Shown here piece after piece: positions 46,579 to 54,932 of a stretch of 64,000 bases of DNA. The stretch is from Bradyrhizobium iriomotense (GTDB lineage Bacteria > Pseudomonadota > Alphaproteobacteria > Rhizobiales > Xanthobacteraceae). The stretch covers positions 186,001 to 250,000 of the forward strand of contig NZ_BSOW01000006.1 in NCBI RefSeq assembly GCF_030160715.1. Reading direction: 5' to 3'. Under the pieces are notes generated by a model. It saw only the letters and a program-made list of their open reading frames with translations. It was not told where the DNA came from and made no database searches. Position numbers and translations under genes: made by a program. Within the stretch, counting starts at the first letter, position 1. Every line of letters starts with the position of its first letter.

Positions 46579-46613
46579 AGAAGCCCCGGAGCAATCCGGG
46601 GCTTCTTTGCTTT
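46579..46613 (+). terminator. Rho-independent terminator after ahcY
   Basis: A perfect 12-bp stem AGAAGCCCCGGA/TCCGGGGCTTCT with GCAA loop (46579-46606) is followed by TTGCTTT. Confidence 0.9.
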
Positions 46614-46716
46614 GCGGCCGGAAACAACGGGATTCTCTTTCCGGTTGCACTGGGAGCCGAATAGCGATTGACGCGCGGCGGTGATGGTCGGACAATCCTC
46701 GGCGGCGGAGGAAACC

Positions 46717-48177
46717 ATGCAACAAGAACATGTCGACGTGCTCATCGTCGGCGCCGGCCTGTCCGGCATCGGCGCGGGCTATCATTTGCAGACCAAATGC
46801 CCCGGCAAGAGCTACGTCATCCTCGAAGGGCGCGACTGCATCGGCGGCACCTGGGATCTGTTCCGCTATCCCGGCATCCGCTCCGACAGCGACATGTTCA
46901 CGCTCGGCTATTCCTTCAAGCCGTGGACCGATCCCAAGGCGATCGCCGACGGGCCGCAAATTCTCGACTATGTGCGCGAGACGGCATCCGAGAACGGCAT
47001 CGAGAAGAACATCCGCTTCCGCCATCGCGTCAAGTGCGCGTCGTGGTCGACGCCTGATGCACGGTGGACCGTCGAAGCCGAGCGCACGAGCGGCGAGGGC
47101 GCGACCGAGATCGTGCGCTTCACCTGCAATTTCCTGTTCATGTGCTCCGGCTATTACAAATATGAGGAAGGCTACACGCCGGAGTTCAAGGGCACCGCGG
47201 ATTTTGGAGGCCGCATCGTGCATCCGCAGAAGTGGACCGAGGACATCGACTACGCGGACAAGCGCGTCGTGGTGATCGGATCGGGTGCCACGGCCGTGAC
47301 GCTGGTTCCCGAGCTTGCGAAGAAGGCCTCGCAGGTCGTCATGCTGCAGCGCTCGCCGACCTACGTTGTCTCGCGTCCGGCGCAGGATCCGCTCGCCAAC
47401 AAGCTGCGCCGCAACCTGCCGGCAATGCTCGCCTATCATTTGATCCGCTGGCGCAACGTGATGTGGGGGATGTTCTTCTTCCAGCTCAGCCGGCGCCGCC
47501 CCGCCAAGGTGAAGGACCTGATCCTGAAGGGCGTGCAGATGGCACTGGGGCCGGACTACGACGTCGCGACCCATTTCACGCCGCGCTACAATCCCTGGGA
47601 CCAGCGGCTGTGCCTGGTGCCCGACGGCGACCTCTTCGCGGCGATCCGCGAGAAGCGCGCCTCCGTCGTCACCAGCGAGATCGACACCTTCACGAAGGAC
47701 GGAATCCGCCTCAAGAACGGCAGCGAGCTCGCCGCCGACATCATCGTCACCGCGACCGGGCTCGTGCTTCAGGTCGTCGGCGGGCTCGAGATCAGTGTCG
47801 ACGGCCGCATGGTCGATTTCGCCAAGACGCTGACCTACAAGGGCATGATGTATGCCGACGTGCCGAACATGGCTTCAGCCTTAGGCTACACCAACGCGTC
47901 GTGGACGCTGAAATGCGATCTCACCTGCGAATATGTCTGCCGGCTCATCAACTACATGGACCGGCACAATTTCCGCCAGTGCGTGCCGCACAATGACGAT
48001 GCGATGGTCACCGCCCAGCCTTCGCTCGATTTCACGTCGGGCTATGTGCAGCGCTCGATTGCAAAGTTGCCGAAGCAGGGCTCGAAGCGGCCGTGGCGGC
48101 TGCATCAGAACTACGCGCTCGACATCGTCTCGCTGCGGTTCGGCAGGATCGACGACGGCGTGATGCAGTATTCCTGA
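46717..48177 (+). CDS. Flavin-dependent monooxygenase, Baeyer-Villiger type
   Basis: This 486-residue class B monooxygenase has FAD motif GAGLSGIGAGYHL near residue 11, GGTWDLFRYPGIRSDSDM, the fingerprint FGGRIVHPQKWTED (FxGxxxHxxxW form) and the NADPH motif GSGATAVTLVPELAKKA near residue 190. The latter and ATGLVLQVVGG place it with ketone- or hydroxyacetophenone-type Baeyer-Villiger enzymes, which insert oxygen next to a carbonyl. The start at 46717 (MQQEHVDVLIVG) is supported by the GGAGGAAACC just before it; a GTG at 46681 adds 12 residues. The substrate is unknown. It is convergent with the MFS gene 18 bp downstream. Confidence 0.88.
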   Translation: MQQEHVDVLIVGAGLSGIGAGYHLQTKCPGKSYVILEGRDCIGGTWDLFRYPGIRSDSDMFTLGYSFKPWTDPKAIADGPQILDYVRETASENGIEKNIRFRHRVKCASWSTPDARWTVEAERTSGEGATEIVRFTCNFLFMCSGYYKYEEGYTPEFKGTADFGGRIVHPQKWTEDIDYADKRVVVIGSGATAVTLVPELAKKASQVVMLQRSPTYVVSRPAQDPLANKLRRNLPAMLAYHLIRWRNVMWGMFFFQLSRRRPAKVKDLILKGVQMALGPDYDVATHFTPRYNPWDQRLCLVPDGDLFAAIREKRASVVTSEIDTFTKDGIRLKNGSELAADIIVTATGLVLQVVGGLEISVDGRMVDFAKTLTYKGMMYADVPNMASALGYTNASWTLKCDLTCEYVCRLINYMDRHNFRQCVPHNDDAMVTAQPSLDFTSGYVQRSIAKLPKQGSKRPWRLHQNYALDIVSLRFGRIDDGVMQYS

Positions 48178-48195
48178 TCGCCGCCGTCATCGCGC

Positions 48196-49437
48196 TCATG
48201 GCTTGCGCGTGGTTAGCGCCATGCCGAGATCGATGGCCAGCGCCAGCATCACGGCGCCTCCGCCGAGACCGAACAGGACCAGATAGTCACCGCCGGTCTG
48301 CGCATAGAGCCAGGAGAAGCCATAGGCCGCGGCCGCCTGGAACAGTGCAAAGCTGGTAGTGGCATGGCTCCATGTGGCGCGCTGCCGCTCGGCACTGTGC
48401 GGGATGAGCTCATGGATGCGTCCGAGCACAAGCGGTACGATGCCCGGCGTGAAGGCGCCGACGACCACGCTCGACACGATCAGGGAGACCGGTGCGGTGC
48501 TGACGGTCGGAAGCAGGACCGCGGCGGCCTCGATCAGGAAAGCTGCGCGCAAAGCAGGTCCAAATCCGGACCGGTCGCCGAGATGACCGGTGACGAGCGG
48601 ACCCACGATCGCGCCGAGACCATAGAGCACCCAGTAGCGCGATCCCGCTGCGATGCCCTGGCCAAGGCCGCGCGCGACGAAATCGACGATGAAGACCATG
48701 TGCGGCACCAGCGCCACGGCGTTGAGGCCGTACTGGACCAGCAGGGCGCGGGCCGCGGGCAAGCTATGACCGTGTTTTGCATGGTGAGATGAAGACGCAG
48801 TTTGGGCCGGCACGTCCGCGGGCCAGTTCCACCAGCTGAGAAGCGTCAACAGACCGGAGAGAACGCCGAGCCCGTACCAGCTTTGCTGCAAACCCTGTTG
48901 CAGCAGGAGCGGCACCAGCGTGCCCGAGGCGGCGACGCCGAGGCCGACACCTGCGAAAATCACGCCGCCGACGATGCCGCGCTTGGCGGGAGAGGTGTGC
49001 GGCAGCACGACCGAGGCAGCCAGCACCATGATAATGCCGCCGGTGAGGCCCGCCAGGAAACGCCAGGTAAAGAACCAAGTGAAGGATATCGGCACCGCGC
49101 AGGCAAAGCAGGACAGCGTGGCGAGCAGCATCATGATGCGCAGCGCGCGGACCGTGCCAAGGCGAGCGGCCGCGGGCCGCGCGATCAACGCGCCGGCGAG
49201 ATAGCCGGCGAGGTTCGCAGCACCGAGATAGACGACGTCGGATGCGCTGAACCATTTGGCCGCGATCAGGGCCGGAATCAGCGGCGTGTAGGCAAAGCGG
49301 GCGAGGCCCAGTCCAACCAGCGAAGCACACAAGCCCGCCATTGCAAACCGCCAGGTCGATCGCGACGCCGCGCCCGGCCGCTCATGCGGCCGGGCGTGGA
49401 GGTGGCGCTTGCGGGCATCCGCATTCAGTTCGGTCAT
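48196..49437 (-). CDS. MFS transporter, YbfB/YjiJ-like
   Basis: The 413-residue protein has a 35-residue hydrophilic N-terminus and 12 predicted spans, with LVGLGLARFAYTPLIPALIA as the first span region (the ARFAYTPLIP pattern is characteristic of YbfB/YjiJ-type MFS proteins), RMMLLATLSCFACAVP and GRIHELIPHSAERQRATWSHAT in the second half. An AGGAGG ribosome-binding site five bases before the ATG at 49437 fixes the start. Its substrate is not known. It is the last gene of a short minus-strand group with the tautomerase and SDR genes. Confidence 0.85.
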   Translation of the reverse strand: MTELNADARKRHLHARPHERPGAASRSTWRFAMAGLCASLVGLGLARFAYTPLIPALIAAKWFSASDVVYLGAANLAGYLAGALIARPAAARLGTVRALRIMMLLATLSCFACAVPISFTWFFTWRFLAGLTGGIIMVLAASVVLPHTSPAKRGIVGGVIFAGVGLGVAASGTLVPLLLQQGLQQSWYGLGVLSGLLTLLSWWNWPADVPAQTASSSHHAKHGHSLPAARALLVQYGLNAVALVPHMVFIVDFVARGLGQGIAAGSRYWVLYGLGAIVGPLVTGHLGDRSGFGPALRAAFLIEAAAVLLPTVSTAPVSLIVSSVVVGAFTPGIVPLVLGRIHELIPHSAERQRATWSHATTSFALFQAAAAYGFSWLYAQTGGDYLVLFGLGGGAVMLALAIDLGMALTTRKP

Positions 49438-49469
49438 GTCATCCTCCTGCGCGCTCCATCGCGCGCGGA

Positions 49470-49706
49470 TCAGCCTGGTTGCGTCGCGCGTCGGCGCCGG
49501 AATTCGAGGACAGGCAGGCCGCCCCAGCCCCAATTGTCGGTGTCGACCTCCTCGATCACGACGAAGGTGGAATCCAGCGGCTTGCCGAGGACATCGCGCA
49601 GCAGCTCGCTCGAACCCTTGATCAGCGCCGCCTTCTCCTCCGCGGTGAGCGACGCCGCGCCCGGCGTCGTTCCCTCGCGGGTCACCTGAATGGTGACGAT
49701 GGGCAT
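49470..49706 (-). CDS. Tautomerase family protein (4-oxalocrotonate tautomerase-like)
   Basis: This 78-residue protein begins MPIVTIQVTREG; after Met removal, Pro1 would be the catalytic base as in 4-oxalocrotonate tautomerase. SLTAEEKAALIKGSSELLRDVLG forms the family helix, and VVIEEVDTDNWGWGG the following strand and loop. The DNWGWGG segment is typical of a small tautomerase subgroup of about 75 residues. An AGGAGGG site precedes the ATG at 49706. It probably isomerises keto-enol intermediates of aromatic or ketone breakdown and lies 19 bp after the SDR gene. Confidence 0.88.
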   Translation of the reverse strand: MPIVTIQVTREGTTPGAASLTAEEKAALIKGSSELLRDVLGKPLDSTFVVIEEVDTDNWGWGGLPVLEFRRRRATQPG

Positions 49707-49725
49707 GGTGAACCCTCCTGTCGGC

Positions 49726-50436
49726 TCAGTGGCCGGCGCTCTGGCCGCCGTCGACATGCAGGATCTCGCCGGTCACGAAGCCGGCCTGCTCGAGATAGAG
49801 CACGGCGTCGACGATGTCGGACATCTCGCCCATGTGGCCAACGGGGTGCATCGCGCCGAGCTGGGCGTGGGTCTCGACCGGGTGCATCGGCGACTTGATG
49901 ATGCCAGGCGCAACGGCGTTCACGCGGATGCCGCGCCTGGCATATTCGATGGCCAGCGACTTCGTCGCGGCGTTGAGCCCGCCCTTGGTCAGCGAGGCCA
50001 GAACGGAGGGCACGTTGGAGTTGGCATGGTCGACCAGGCTTGTCGTGATCTGGACGACGTGGCCCGAGCCCTGCTTCTCCATCTCGGCGATGGCAAGCTG
50101 CGTGATGCGGAAGAAGCCCGCGAGGTTGGTGCCCAGCATGGCGGCGTAGTCCTCCGCCGTGTACTGGGTGAAAGGCTTGGCGACGAAGATGCCAGCATTG
50201 TTGACCAGCGTATCGACGCGGCCGAAGCGGGCGACGGCCTGCGACACCACAAGCTCGGCGGTGCGCGGGTCGGCGATGTCGCCGGGCACGGCGAGGATGT
50301 CATCGTCGGCGGAAGGCTTGATGGAGCGCGCCGTTGCGACGACGCGATAGTTGCGATTGCGATAGCCCTGGACCAGGGCGGCACCGATGCCCTGCGATGC
50401 ACCGGTGATGATGGCGACTTTCTGCTCGATACCCAT
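49726..50436 (-). CDS. SDR-like protein lacking the catalytic tyrosine
   Basis: The 236-residue protein has the SDR nucleotide motif TGASQGIG (residues 12-19), NNAG near residue 83 and a normal C-terminal GEILHVDGGQSAGH, but the active-site YxxxK is replaced by ASLTK (in SVLASLTKGGLNAATK). The Lys is kept, and Ser is present in ITTSLVD, but Tyr is Ala. Either it uses another acid/base or it binds rather than reduces its ligand. The context of tautomerase and MFS genes and a divergent LysR gene suggests a small regulated catabolic or stress unit. The start at 50436 fits the family. Confidence 0.83.
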   Translation of the reverse strand: MGIEQKVAIITGASQGIGAALVQGYRNRNYRVVATARSIKPSADDDILAVPGDIADPRTAELVVSQAVARFGRVDTLVNNAGIFVAKPFTQYTAEDYAAMLGTNLAGFFRITQLAIAEMEKQGSGHVVQITTSLVDHANSNVPSVLASLTKGGLNAATKSLAIEYARRGIRVNAVAPGIIKSPMHPVETHAQLGAMHPVGHMGEMSDIVDAVLYLEQAGFVTGEILHVDGGQSAGH

Positions 50437-50645
50437 GATGGGCTCCTGTGGTTCGGTTGAAAACCTGCGCCAGCAACGGCCGGCTTGCGTGCTGAGGTAC
50501 GCCGCGGCGGCCCGGCTGCGAATACGCGCTGTCCGGCAGACACTCTTTCGCGGCGCGATCGAATGCCGGGTTGCCGTCCGGCGGCGGTTGTCGCGGTGGG
50601 GACAAACGCCTAGCTTGCCCGCGGAATTTCTGGGGACGGGAAGGC

Positions 50646-51569
50646 ATGGATCGTCTGGATGCGATGAATGTGTTCGTCCTGGCGGTGGACGAGGGCAGCC
50701 TCGCGGCCGCTGGGCGCAAGCTCGGCCGCTCGCCGGCGGCAGTCAGCCGCGCCATCGCCTTCCTGGAGGAGCGGGTCGGCGCTGAGCTGCTGCACCGGAC
50801 CACGCGGTCGATCAGGCTCAGCGAGGAGGGCGAGCGTTACGTGGCGATCTGCCGGCGCGTGCTGACCGAGCTGGAAGAGGCCGACGATATCGCGGCGGGG
50901 CCGCGTGCTGCGCCGCGCGGCACGCTTGCGATCACTGCGCCCGTCGTCTCCGGCGAGATGGTGCTGCGGCCGATCCTCGATGCGTTCCTGGATACCTACC
51001 CGACGGTGTCGGCAAAACTGTTGCTGTTCGACCGGGCGGTCAATCTGATCGAGGAGGGCATCGATGTGGCGCTCCGCATCGGGCCTCTTTCGGACTCCGC
51101 GATGGTCGCGATGAAGCTCGGCGACGTACGCCGTGTCGTGGTGGCTGCGCCGCGATATCTCAACCAGCATCCACGCATCACCGAGCCCGGCGATCTCGCC
51201 AAGCATCAGATCGTCGCCATGGCTCACCTGCCGAATTCCTGGTCCTTTGCGCCGCAGCCCGGCTCCGTGGTGCCGCGAACCGTTCAGTTCACGCCGCGGC
51301 TCGTGATCAACAGCACCTATGCCGCGGTCGCCTCCGCCGTCGCAGGGCGCGGCGTCGCGCGAATGTATTCCTACCAGGTCGCCGAGCAGGTACAGCGCGG
51401 CGAGCTCGACATCGTGCTTGCCGACGACGAGGATCCCGAAATGCCCGTGCACCTGATTTCGCCGCAGGGCCGCCTCTCGGTCCCGAAGGTGCGGGTCTTC
51501 GCGGATTTTGCCGTGCCGCGGTTGAAGAAGCAGTTCGCGGTCCTCAAGAAGGCGATCGACACTCGCTGA
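50646..51569 (+). CDS. LysR-family transcriptional regulator
   Basis: This 307-residue LysR protein has an N-terminal winged HTH (MDRLDAMNVFVLAVDEGSLA, then GRKLGRSPAAVSRAIAFLEERVGAELL) and a substrate-binding domain from about residue 90 (RGTLAITAPVVSGEMVL). The variant start MDRLDAM and the RLSEEGERYVAIC wing are typical of the large CrgA-like branch. It is divergent from the SDR-tautomerase-MFS group with a 209-bp gap, the usual arrangement for LysR control of a neighbouring operon. The ATG at 50646 is chosen over 75 upstream bases of open frame with no homology character. Confidence 0.9.
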   Translation: MDRLDAMNVFVLAVDEGSLAAAGRKLGRSPAAVSRAIAFLEERVGAELLHRTTRSIRLSEEGERYVAICRRVLTELEEADDIAAGPRAAPRGTLAITAPVVSGEMVLRPILDAFLDTYPTVSAKLLLFDRAVNLIEEGIDVALRIGPLSDSAMVAMKLGDVRRVVVAAPRYLNQHPRITEPGDLAKHQIVAMAHLPNSWSFAPQPGSVVPRTVQFTPRLVINSTYAAVASAVAGRGVARMYSYQVAEQVQRGELDIVLADDEDPEMPVHLISPQGRLSVPKVRVFADFAVPRLKKQFAVLKKAIDTR

Positions 51570-51706
51570 ATTGTGACTCGCTCGCCGGGCGGAAGAGTGT
51601 TTATCGGGGACCGGCCATTCGCCGGCGTCTCGATTGCGCCCACATGTGACGTGATGCAACGACACGTTGGCCGCGTTGCGCGGCTTCGAAAATGCACGAG
51701 ATGACT

Positions 51707-52756
51707 ATGTCAGAAAAACCAAACGCCGATCGCCGTCGCTTCCTCGCCACCGCCGCGATCGGCGTTGCCGCACCATTCGTTCTCGGCAGCGCCGCCGCCG
51801 CGCAGTCCGACAAGGCGAGCCCCTCGACCGTACCCGCAATCGCGCCGGGCACGAACGCGTCGTTTGCCGCGATCAAGCAGATCGATGCCGGCGTCCTCAA
51901 TGTCGGATACGCCGAGGCTGGTCCGGCCGATGGTTCCGTGGTGATCCTGCTGCACGGCTGGCCGTACGACATCCACAGTTACGTCGATGTCGCGCCTGCG
52001 CTCGCGAAGGCGGGTTATCGTGTCATCGTTCCGCATCTGCGCGGTTATGGCACGACGCGCTTCCAGTCGGGCGAGACGATGCGCAACGGCGAGCCTGCGG
52101 CACTCGCCGCCGACATCGTCGCGCTGATGGATGCGCTGGGCATCAAGCAGGCGACGCTCGCCGGCTATGATTGGGGCGCACGGACCGCCAACATCATCGC
52201 GGCGCTCTGGCCGGAGCGCGTCAAGGCGATGGTATCGGTGAGCGGCTACCTGATCTCCAGCCAGGCGGCGGGCAAGATGCCGCTGCCGCCGGTCGCCGAG
52301 CTGCAATGGTGGTACCAGTTCTATTTCGCCACCGAGCGCGGCCGCGAAGGCTATGCGAAGAACACGCACGACTTCGCCAAGCTGATCTGGAAGCTCGCCT
52401 CGCCCAAATGGCATTTCGACGATGCCACCTACGACCGCAGCGCGGCCTCGCTCCAGAATCCCGATCACGTCGACGTCGCGATCCACAATTATCGCTGGCG
52501 GCTCGGGCTCGTCGAGGGCGAAGCCAAATATGCCGAGCTCGAGCAGAAGCTGGCGGCCCTGCCGGTGATATCAGTTCCCACCATCACCATGGAGGGCGAC
52601 GCCAACGGCGCTCCGCATCCGGAGCCGGCTGCCTACGCCAAGATGTTTTCGGGCAAGTACGAGCACCGGACGATCACCGGTGGCATCGGTCACAACCTGC
52701 CGCAGGAAGCCCCGCAGGCCTTTGCGCAGGCCGTCCTCGATATAGCCGCGGGCTGA
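51707..52756 (+). CDS. Tat-exported alpha/beta hydrolase, epoxide hydrolase-like
   Basis: This protein of about 349 residues has a twin-arginine signal (DRRRFLATAAIGVAAPFVLG, cleavage near AAA-Q) and an alpha/beta hydrolase domain with the oxyanion block HGWPYD, nucleophile elbow GYDWGAR with Asp as nucleophile, and catalytic GIGHN near the C-terminus. The Asp nucleophile and HGWP are typical of epoxide hydrolases and haloalkane dehalogenases; the cap contains QWWYQFYFATERGREG, with Tyr residues that could polarise an epoxide. It should fold in the cytoplasm and be moved to the periplasm. In-frame ATGs at 51692 and 51701 add only 3-5 residues. Confidence 0.83.
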   Translation: MSEKPNADRRRFLATAAIGVAAPFVLGSAAAAQSDKASPSTVPAIAPGTNASFAAIKQIDAGVLNVGYAEAGPADGSVVILLHGWPYDIHSYVDVAPALAKAGYRVIVPHLRGYGTTRFQSGETMRNGEPAALAADIVALMDALGIKQATLAGYDWGARTANIIAALWPERVKAMVSVSGYLISSQAAGKMPLPPVAELQWWYQFYFATERGREGYAKNTHDFAKLIWKLASPKWHFDDATYDRSAASLQNPDHVDVAIHNYRWRLGLVEGEAKYAELEQKLAALPVISVPTITMEGDANGAPHPEPAAYAKMFSGKYEHRTITGGIGHNLPQEAPQAFAQAVLDIAAG

Positions 52757-52915
52757 AGGCGTGGGCGCCGGCACGCGCCGGCGCTCCTATGCGTTATTTT
52801 GCGTATTCGAGGCCGGAGATGAATCGGCCATGCTGCCCAAACGGTTAACGCCGGATTAACCGGCGGGTTCTAGGCTTTCTCGGCCGGGGTGCTCGCTAAT
52901 TTTGAGGGTAGCCCA

Positions 52916-53071
52916 ATGGAAGCCCAGAAGATCGCGGTCGACGCCGTCGTCGCGCTGACCGATTGTGACCGCGACGCCGTCGCCAGCTTTATCCGCCGGC
53001 TCTATCTCGAAGGCGTCAGGGATCCCAAGCGCCTGACCTTCAGGGGGCTCCAGGCGCTCGCGCGGGCGTGA
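52916..53071 (+). CDS. Small conserved-looking hypothetical protein
   Basis: This 51-residue acidic/helical protein starts at MEAQKIAVDAVVALTDCDRD and ends LTFRGLQALARA, with a GAGGG ribosome-binding site upstream of the ATG. Codon use matches neighbouring genes, and the sequence has the balanced charge and amphipathic pattern of a folded helical peptide. No family is recognised. It precedes the LpxO-like gene by 123 bp on the same strand. Confidence 0.5.
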   Translation: MEAQKIAVDAVVALTDCDRDAVASFIRRLYLEGVRDPKRLTFRGLQALARA

Positions 53072-53194
53072 TCGGCATCCCCCGGCTGACTCAACTGTTG
53101 CTGTCGATAACGACGGAACCCGTCTGCGGCGCCTTGCCGCTGGCGCCGGACCGGGCTACCACACACCCCAGCTGGGTCACTTGGGATCGGGGAT

Positions 53195-54124
53195 ATGCTG
53201 AAACAGCTCTTTGCGCCGCAACTGGTCATTCTCTATGTCCTTGCGGCCTCGACGATTTATGTTCACTTCCGCGGCAAGCAGCGGCTGCGTTTCGCACGCC
53301 AGCTCGGCGATCATTCGACCTATCTCGCACCCTACAACGTGCTGATGTATGCCGGCTCGGCCGTGCCCAACAAGCCGGTGATCTCGGTCGAGCAGTTTCC
53401 CGAGCTGAAGCCGCTCAGCGAGAATTGGGAGACGATCCGCGACGAGGCGGTGCGCCTGTTCGATGAAGGCTTCATCCGCGCCGCGGCCAAGAACAACGAC
53501 TGGGGTTTCTATTCGTTCTTCAAGAGCGGCTGGAAGCGCTTTTACCTGAAATGGTACGACGACTTCCTGCCCTCGGCGCGCACGCTGTGCCCGAAGACGG
53601 TGGAGCTTCTGAACTCGATTCCGTCGGTGCATGGCGCGATGTTCGCGATGCTGCCGCCGGGCGGCAAGCTGGGCGCGCACCGCGATCCCTTCGCCGGCTC
53701 GCTGCGCTATCACCTCGGGCTCGTCACGCCGAACTCGAACAAGTGCCGGATTCTCGTCGATGGCGTCGAATGCGTGTGGCGTGACGGCGAGGCCTTCATG
53801 TTCGACGAGACCTTCATCCACAGCGCCGAGAACGCGACCGACGTCAACCGCATCATCCTGTTCTGCGACGTCGAGCGCCCGATGAAGTTTGGCTTCATGA
53901 CCGCGATGAACCGCTGGGTGAGCCATCACATCGTCAAGGCGTCGGCGACCCAGAACGTCGACGGCGAGAACGTCGGCGTGCTCAACAAGGTGTTCGGCAA
54001 GCTCTACGAGATCCACCTTGCGAGCCGCAAGGTCAAGGAATGGAATCGCAACGTCTACTACACGCTGAAATACTCGCTGACGGCGCTGATCCTCGGCCTC
54101 ATCGTGATGTCCGCGCTGCGGTGA
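53195..54124 (+). CDS. Aspartyl/asparaginyl beta-hydroxylase-type dioxygenase, LpxO-like
   Basis: This 309-residue protein has an N-terminal membrane anchor (FAPQLVILYVLAASTIYVHF), a soluble Fe(II)/2-oxoglutarate dioxygenase core and a C-terminal hydrophobic segment (YSLTALILGLIVMSALR). Iron ligands are visible as the HxD in KLGAHRDPFAG and the distal His in DETFIHSAEN; NRIILFCDVERP contains the 2-oxoglutarate-binding Arg. LpxO enzymes of this size hydroxylate the 2-position of lipid A secondary acyl chains on the cytoplasmic side of the inner membrane. The start at 53195 is near a GGGGAT sequence. A protein-modifying hydroxylase is less likely given the two anchors. Confidence 0.82.
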   Translation: MLKQLFAPQLVILYVLAASTIYVHFRGKQRLRFARQLGDHSTYLAPYNVLMYAGSAVPNKPVISVEQFPELKPLSENWETIRDEAVRLFDEGFIRAAAKNNDWGFYSFFKSGWKRFYLKWYDDFLPSARTLCPKTVELLNSIPSVHGAMFAMLPPGGKLGAHRDPFAGSLRYHLGLVTPNSNKCRILVDGVECVWRDGEAFMFDETFIHSAENATDVNRIILFCDVERPMKFGFMTAMNRWVSHHIVKASATQNVDGENVGVLNKVFGKLYEIHLASRKVKEWNRNVYYTLKYSLTALILGLIVMSALR

Positions 54125-54156
54125 TCGCCGCGGCTGCGCCGAATCTGGAGTAGGCC

Positions 54157-54615
54157 ATGGCTCCGTTGCCGGCCGCCGACGCCGAGACCGAGCAATTCTT
54201 CCGCAAGTGGCTGGAGACCTTCGCGGGCTACGTCCGCGAGGTCGACTACGCCTCGGCGAGACCGCTCTTCCATCCGGATGTGCTTGCCTTCGGCAGGCAT
54301 AACGATGTCATTCCGGGTCTCGATCAATGGGTCGCGACGCAATGGAATAACGTCTGGCCCAAGACGACCGACTTTCGCTTTGTCCTCGAGCAGACCTCGA
54401 TCCTGGCGTCGACGGACGGCACAATGGTGAACGTGATCGCGCCGTGGACGAGCACGGGCTATCACCCAGATGGCAGTCCGTTCCCGCGCCCCGGCCGGGC
54501 GACGATGATCTTTTCCAGGAATGCCGACGGCTGGCTATGTGTGCATTCCCACATGTCGCTCAACCGCGGTGTCCCGCAGGTGAGCCACGCCAACCGACCG
54601 GTCAAGGCCTGGTAG
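54157..54615 (+). CDS. SnoaL/NTF2-like small protein
   Basis: The 152-residue protein has the NTF2-like pattern: an N-terminal helix (EQFFRKWLETFAGYVREVDY), ARPLFHPDVLAFGRHNDVIPG, a central strand TMVNVIAPWTSTGY and a final GWLCVHSHMSLN. Members act as small-molecule isomerases, hydrolases or binding proteins, so no function is assigned. It follows the LpxO-like gene by 32 bp with a GGAG ribosome-binding site and may be co-transcribed with it. Ten bases after its stop begins a relic of the mosA 3' end. Confidence 0.75.
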   Translation: MAPLPAADAETEQFFRKWLETFAGYVREVDYASARPLFHPDVLAFGRHNDVIPGLDQWVATQWNNVWPKTTDFRFVLEQTSILASTDGTMVNVIAPWTSTGYHPDGSPFPRPGRATMIFSRNADGWLCVHSHMSLNRGVPQVSHANRPVKAW

Positions 54616-54624
54616 ATCGCATCC

Positions 54625-54678
54625 TCAGGCCGGGCCAGCGCCGGTCTCAATGATCGTCCCGACGTGCTGGCCGCGCAG
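54625..54678 (-). pseudogene. Relic of mosA 3' end (54 bp, 52 identical to 56703-56756)
   Basis: This 54-bp stretch matches the last 17 codons plus stop of mosA at 56703-56756 with two base differences and the same orientation. No matching sequence extends on either side. It flanks the chemoreceptor gene on the left, and the intact mosA end flanks it on the right. Confidence 0.85.
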
Positions 54679-54932
54679 TCGGCGCCTGTGTGCGCCTTTC
54701 AGCAGTGTCCCCAAAGTTAACCTTTGTTCTTTCCCCGCATTAACATTTGCGAGGCGCAATTCGAACGATGTTGCTTATTATCCAAAGCCTTAGTGCGGTC
54801 CCGTAATTGTACGGAAAGCTTCGTTAATGATTAATTGGGAACCCGGGACCTATCTCTGGGCGGTGTAGTGCCCCACTTTCGCTCGGCCTCCACTCATTGC
54901 AGTGGACGAAAGCGAAATGATCTAGAGGTCCC
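54679..54932 (+). promoter_or_regulatory. AT-richer leader and promoter region of the chemoreceptor gene
   Basis: This gap is clearly less GC-rich than its surroundings. It contains the palindrome CAAAGTTAACCTTTG (54712-54726), TTAATGATTAATT and an AGAGG site just before the ATG. A promoter is expected here, but I cannot assign its sigma factor. Confidence 0.45.
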
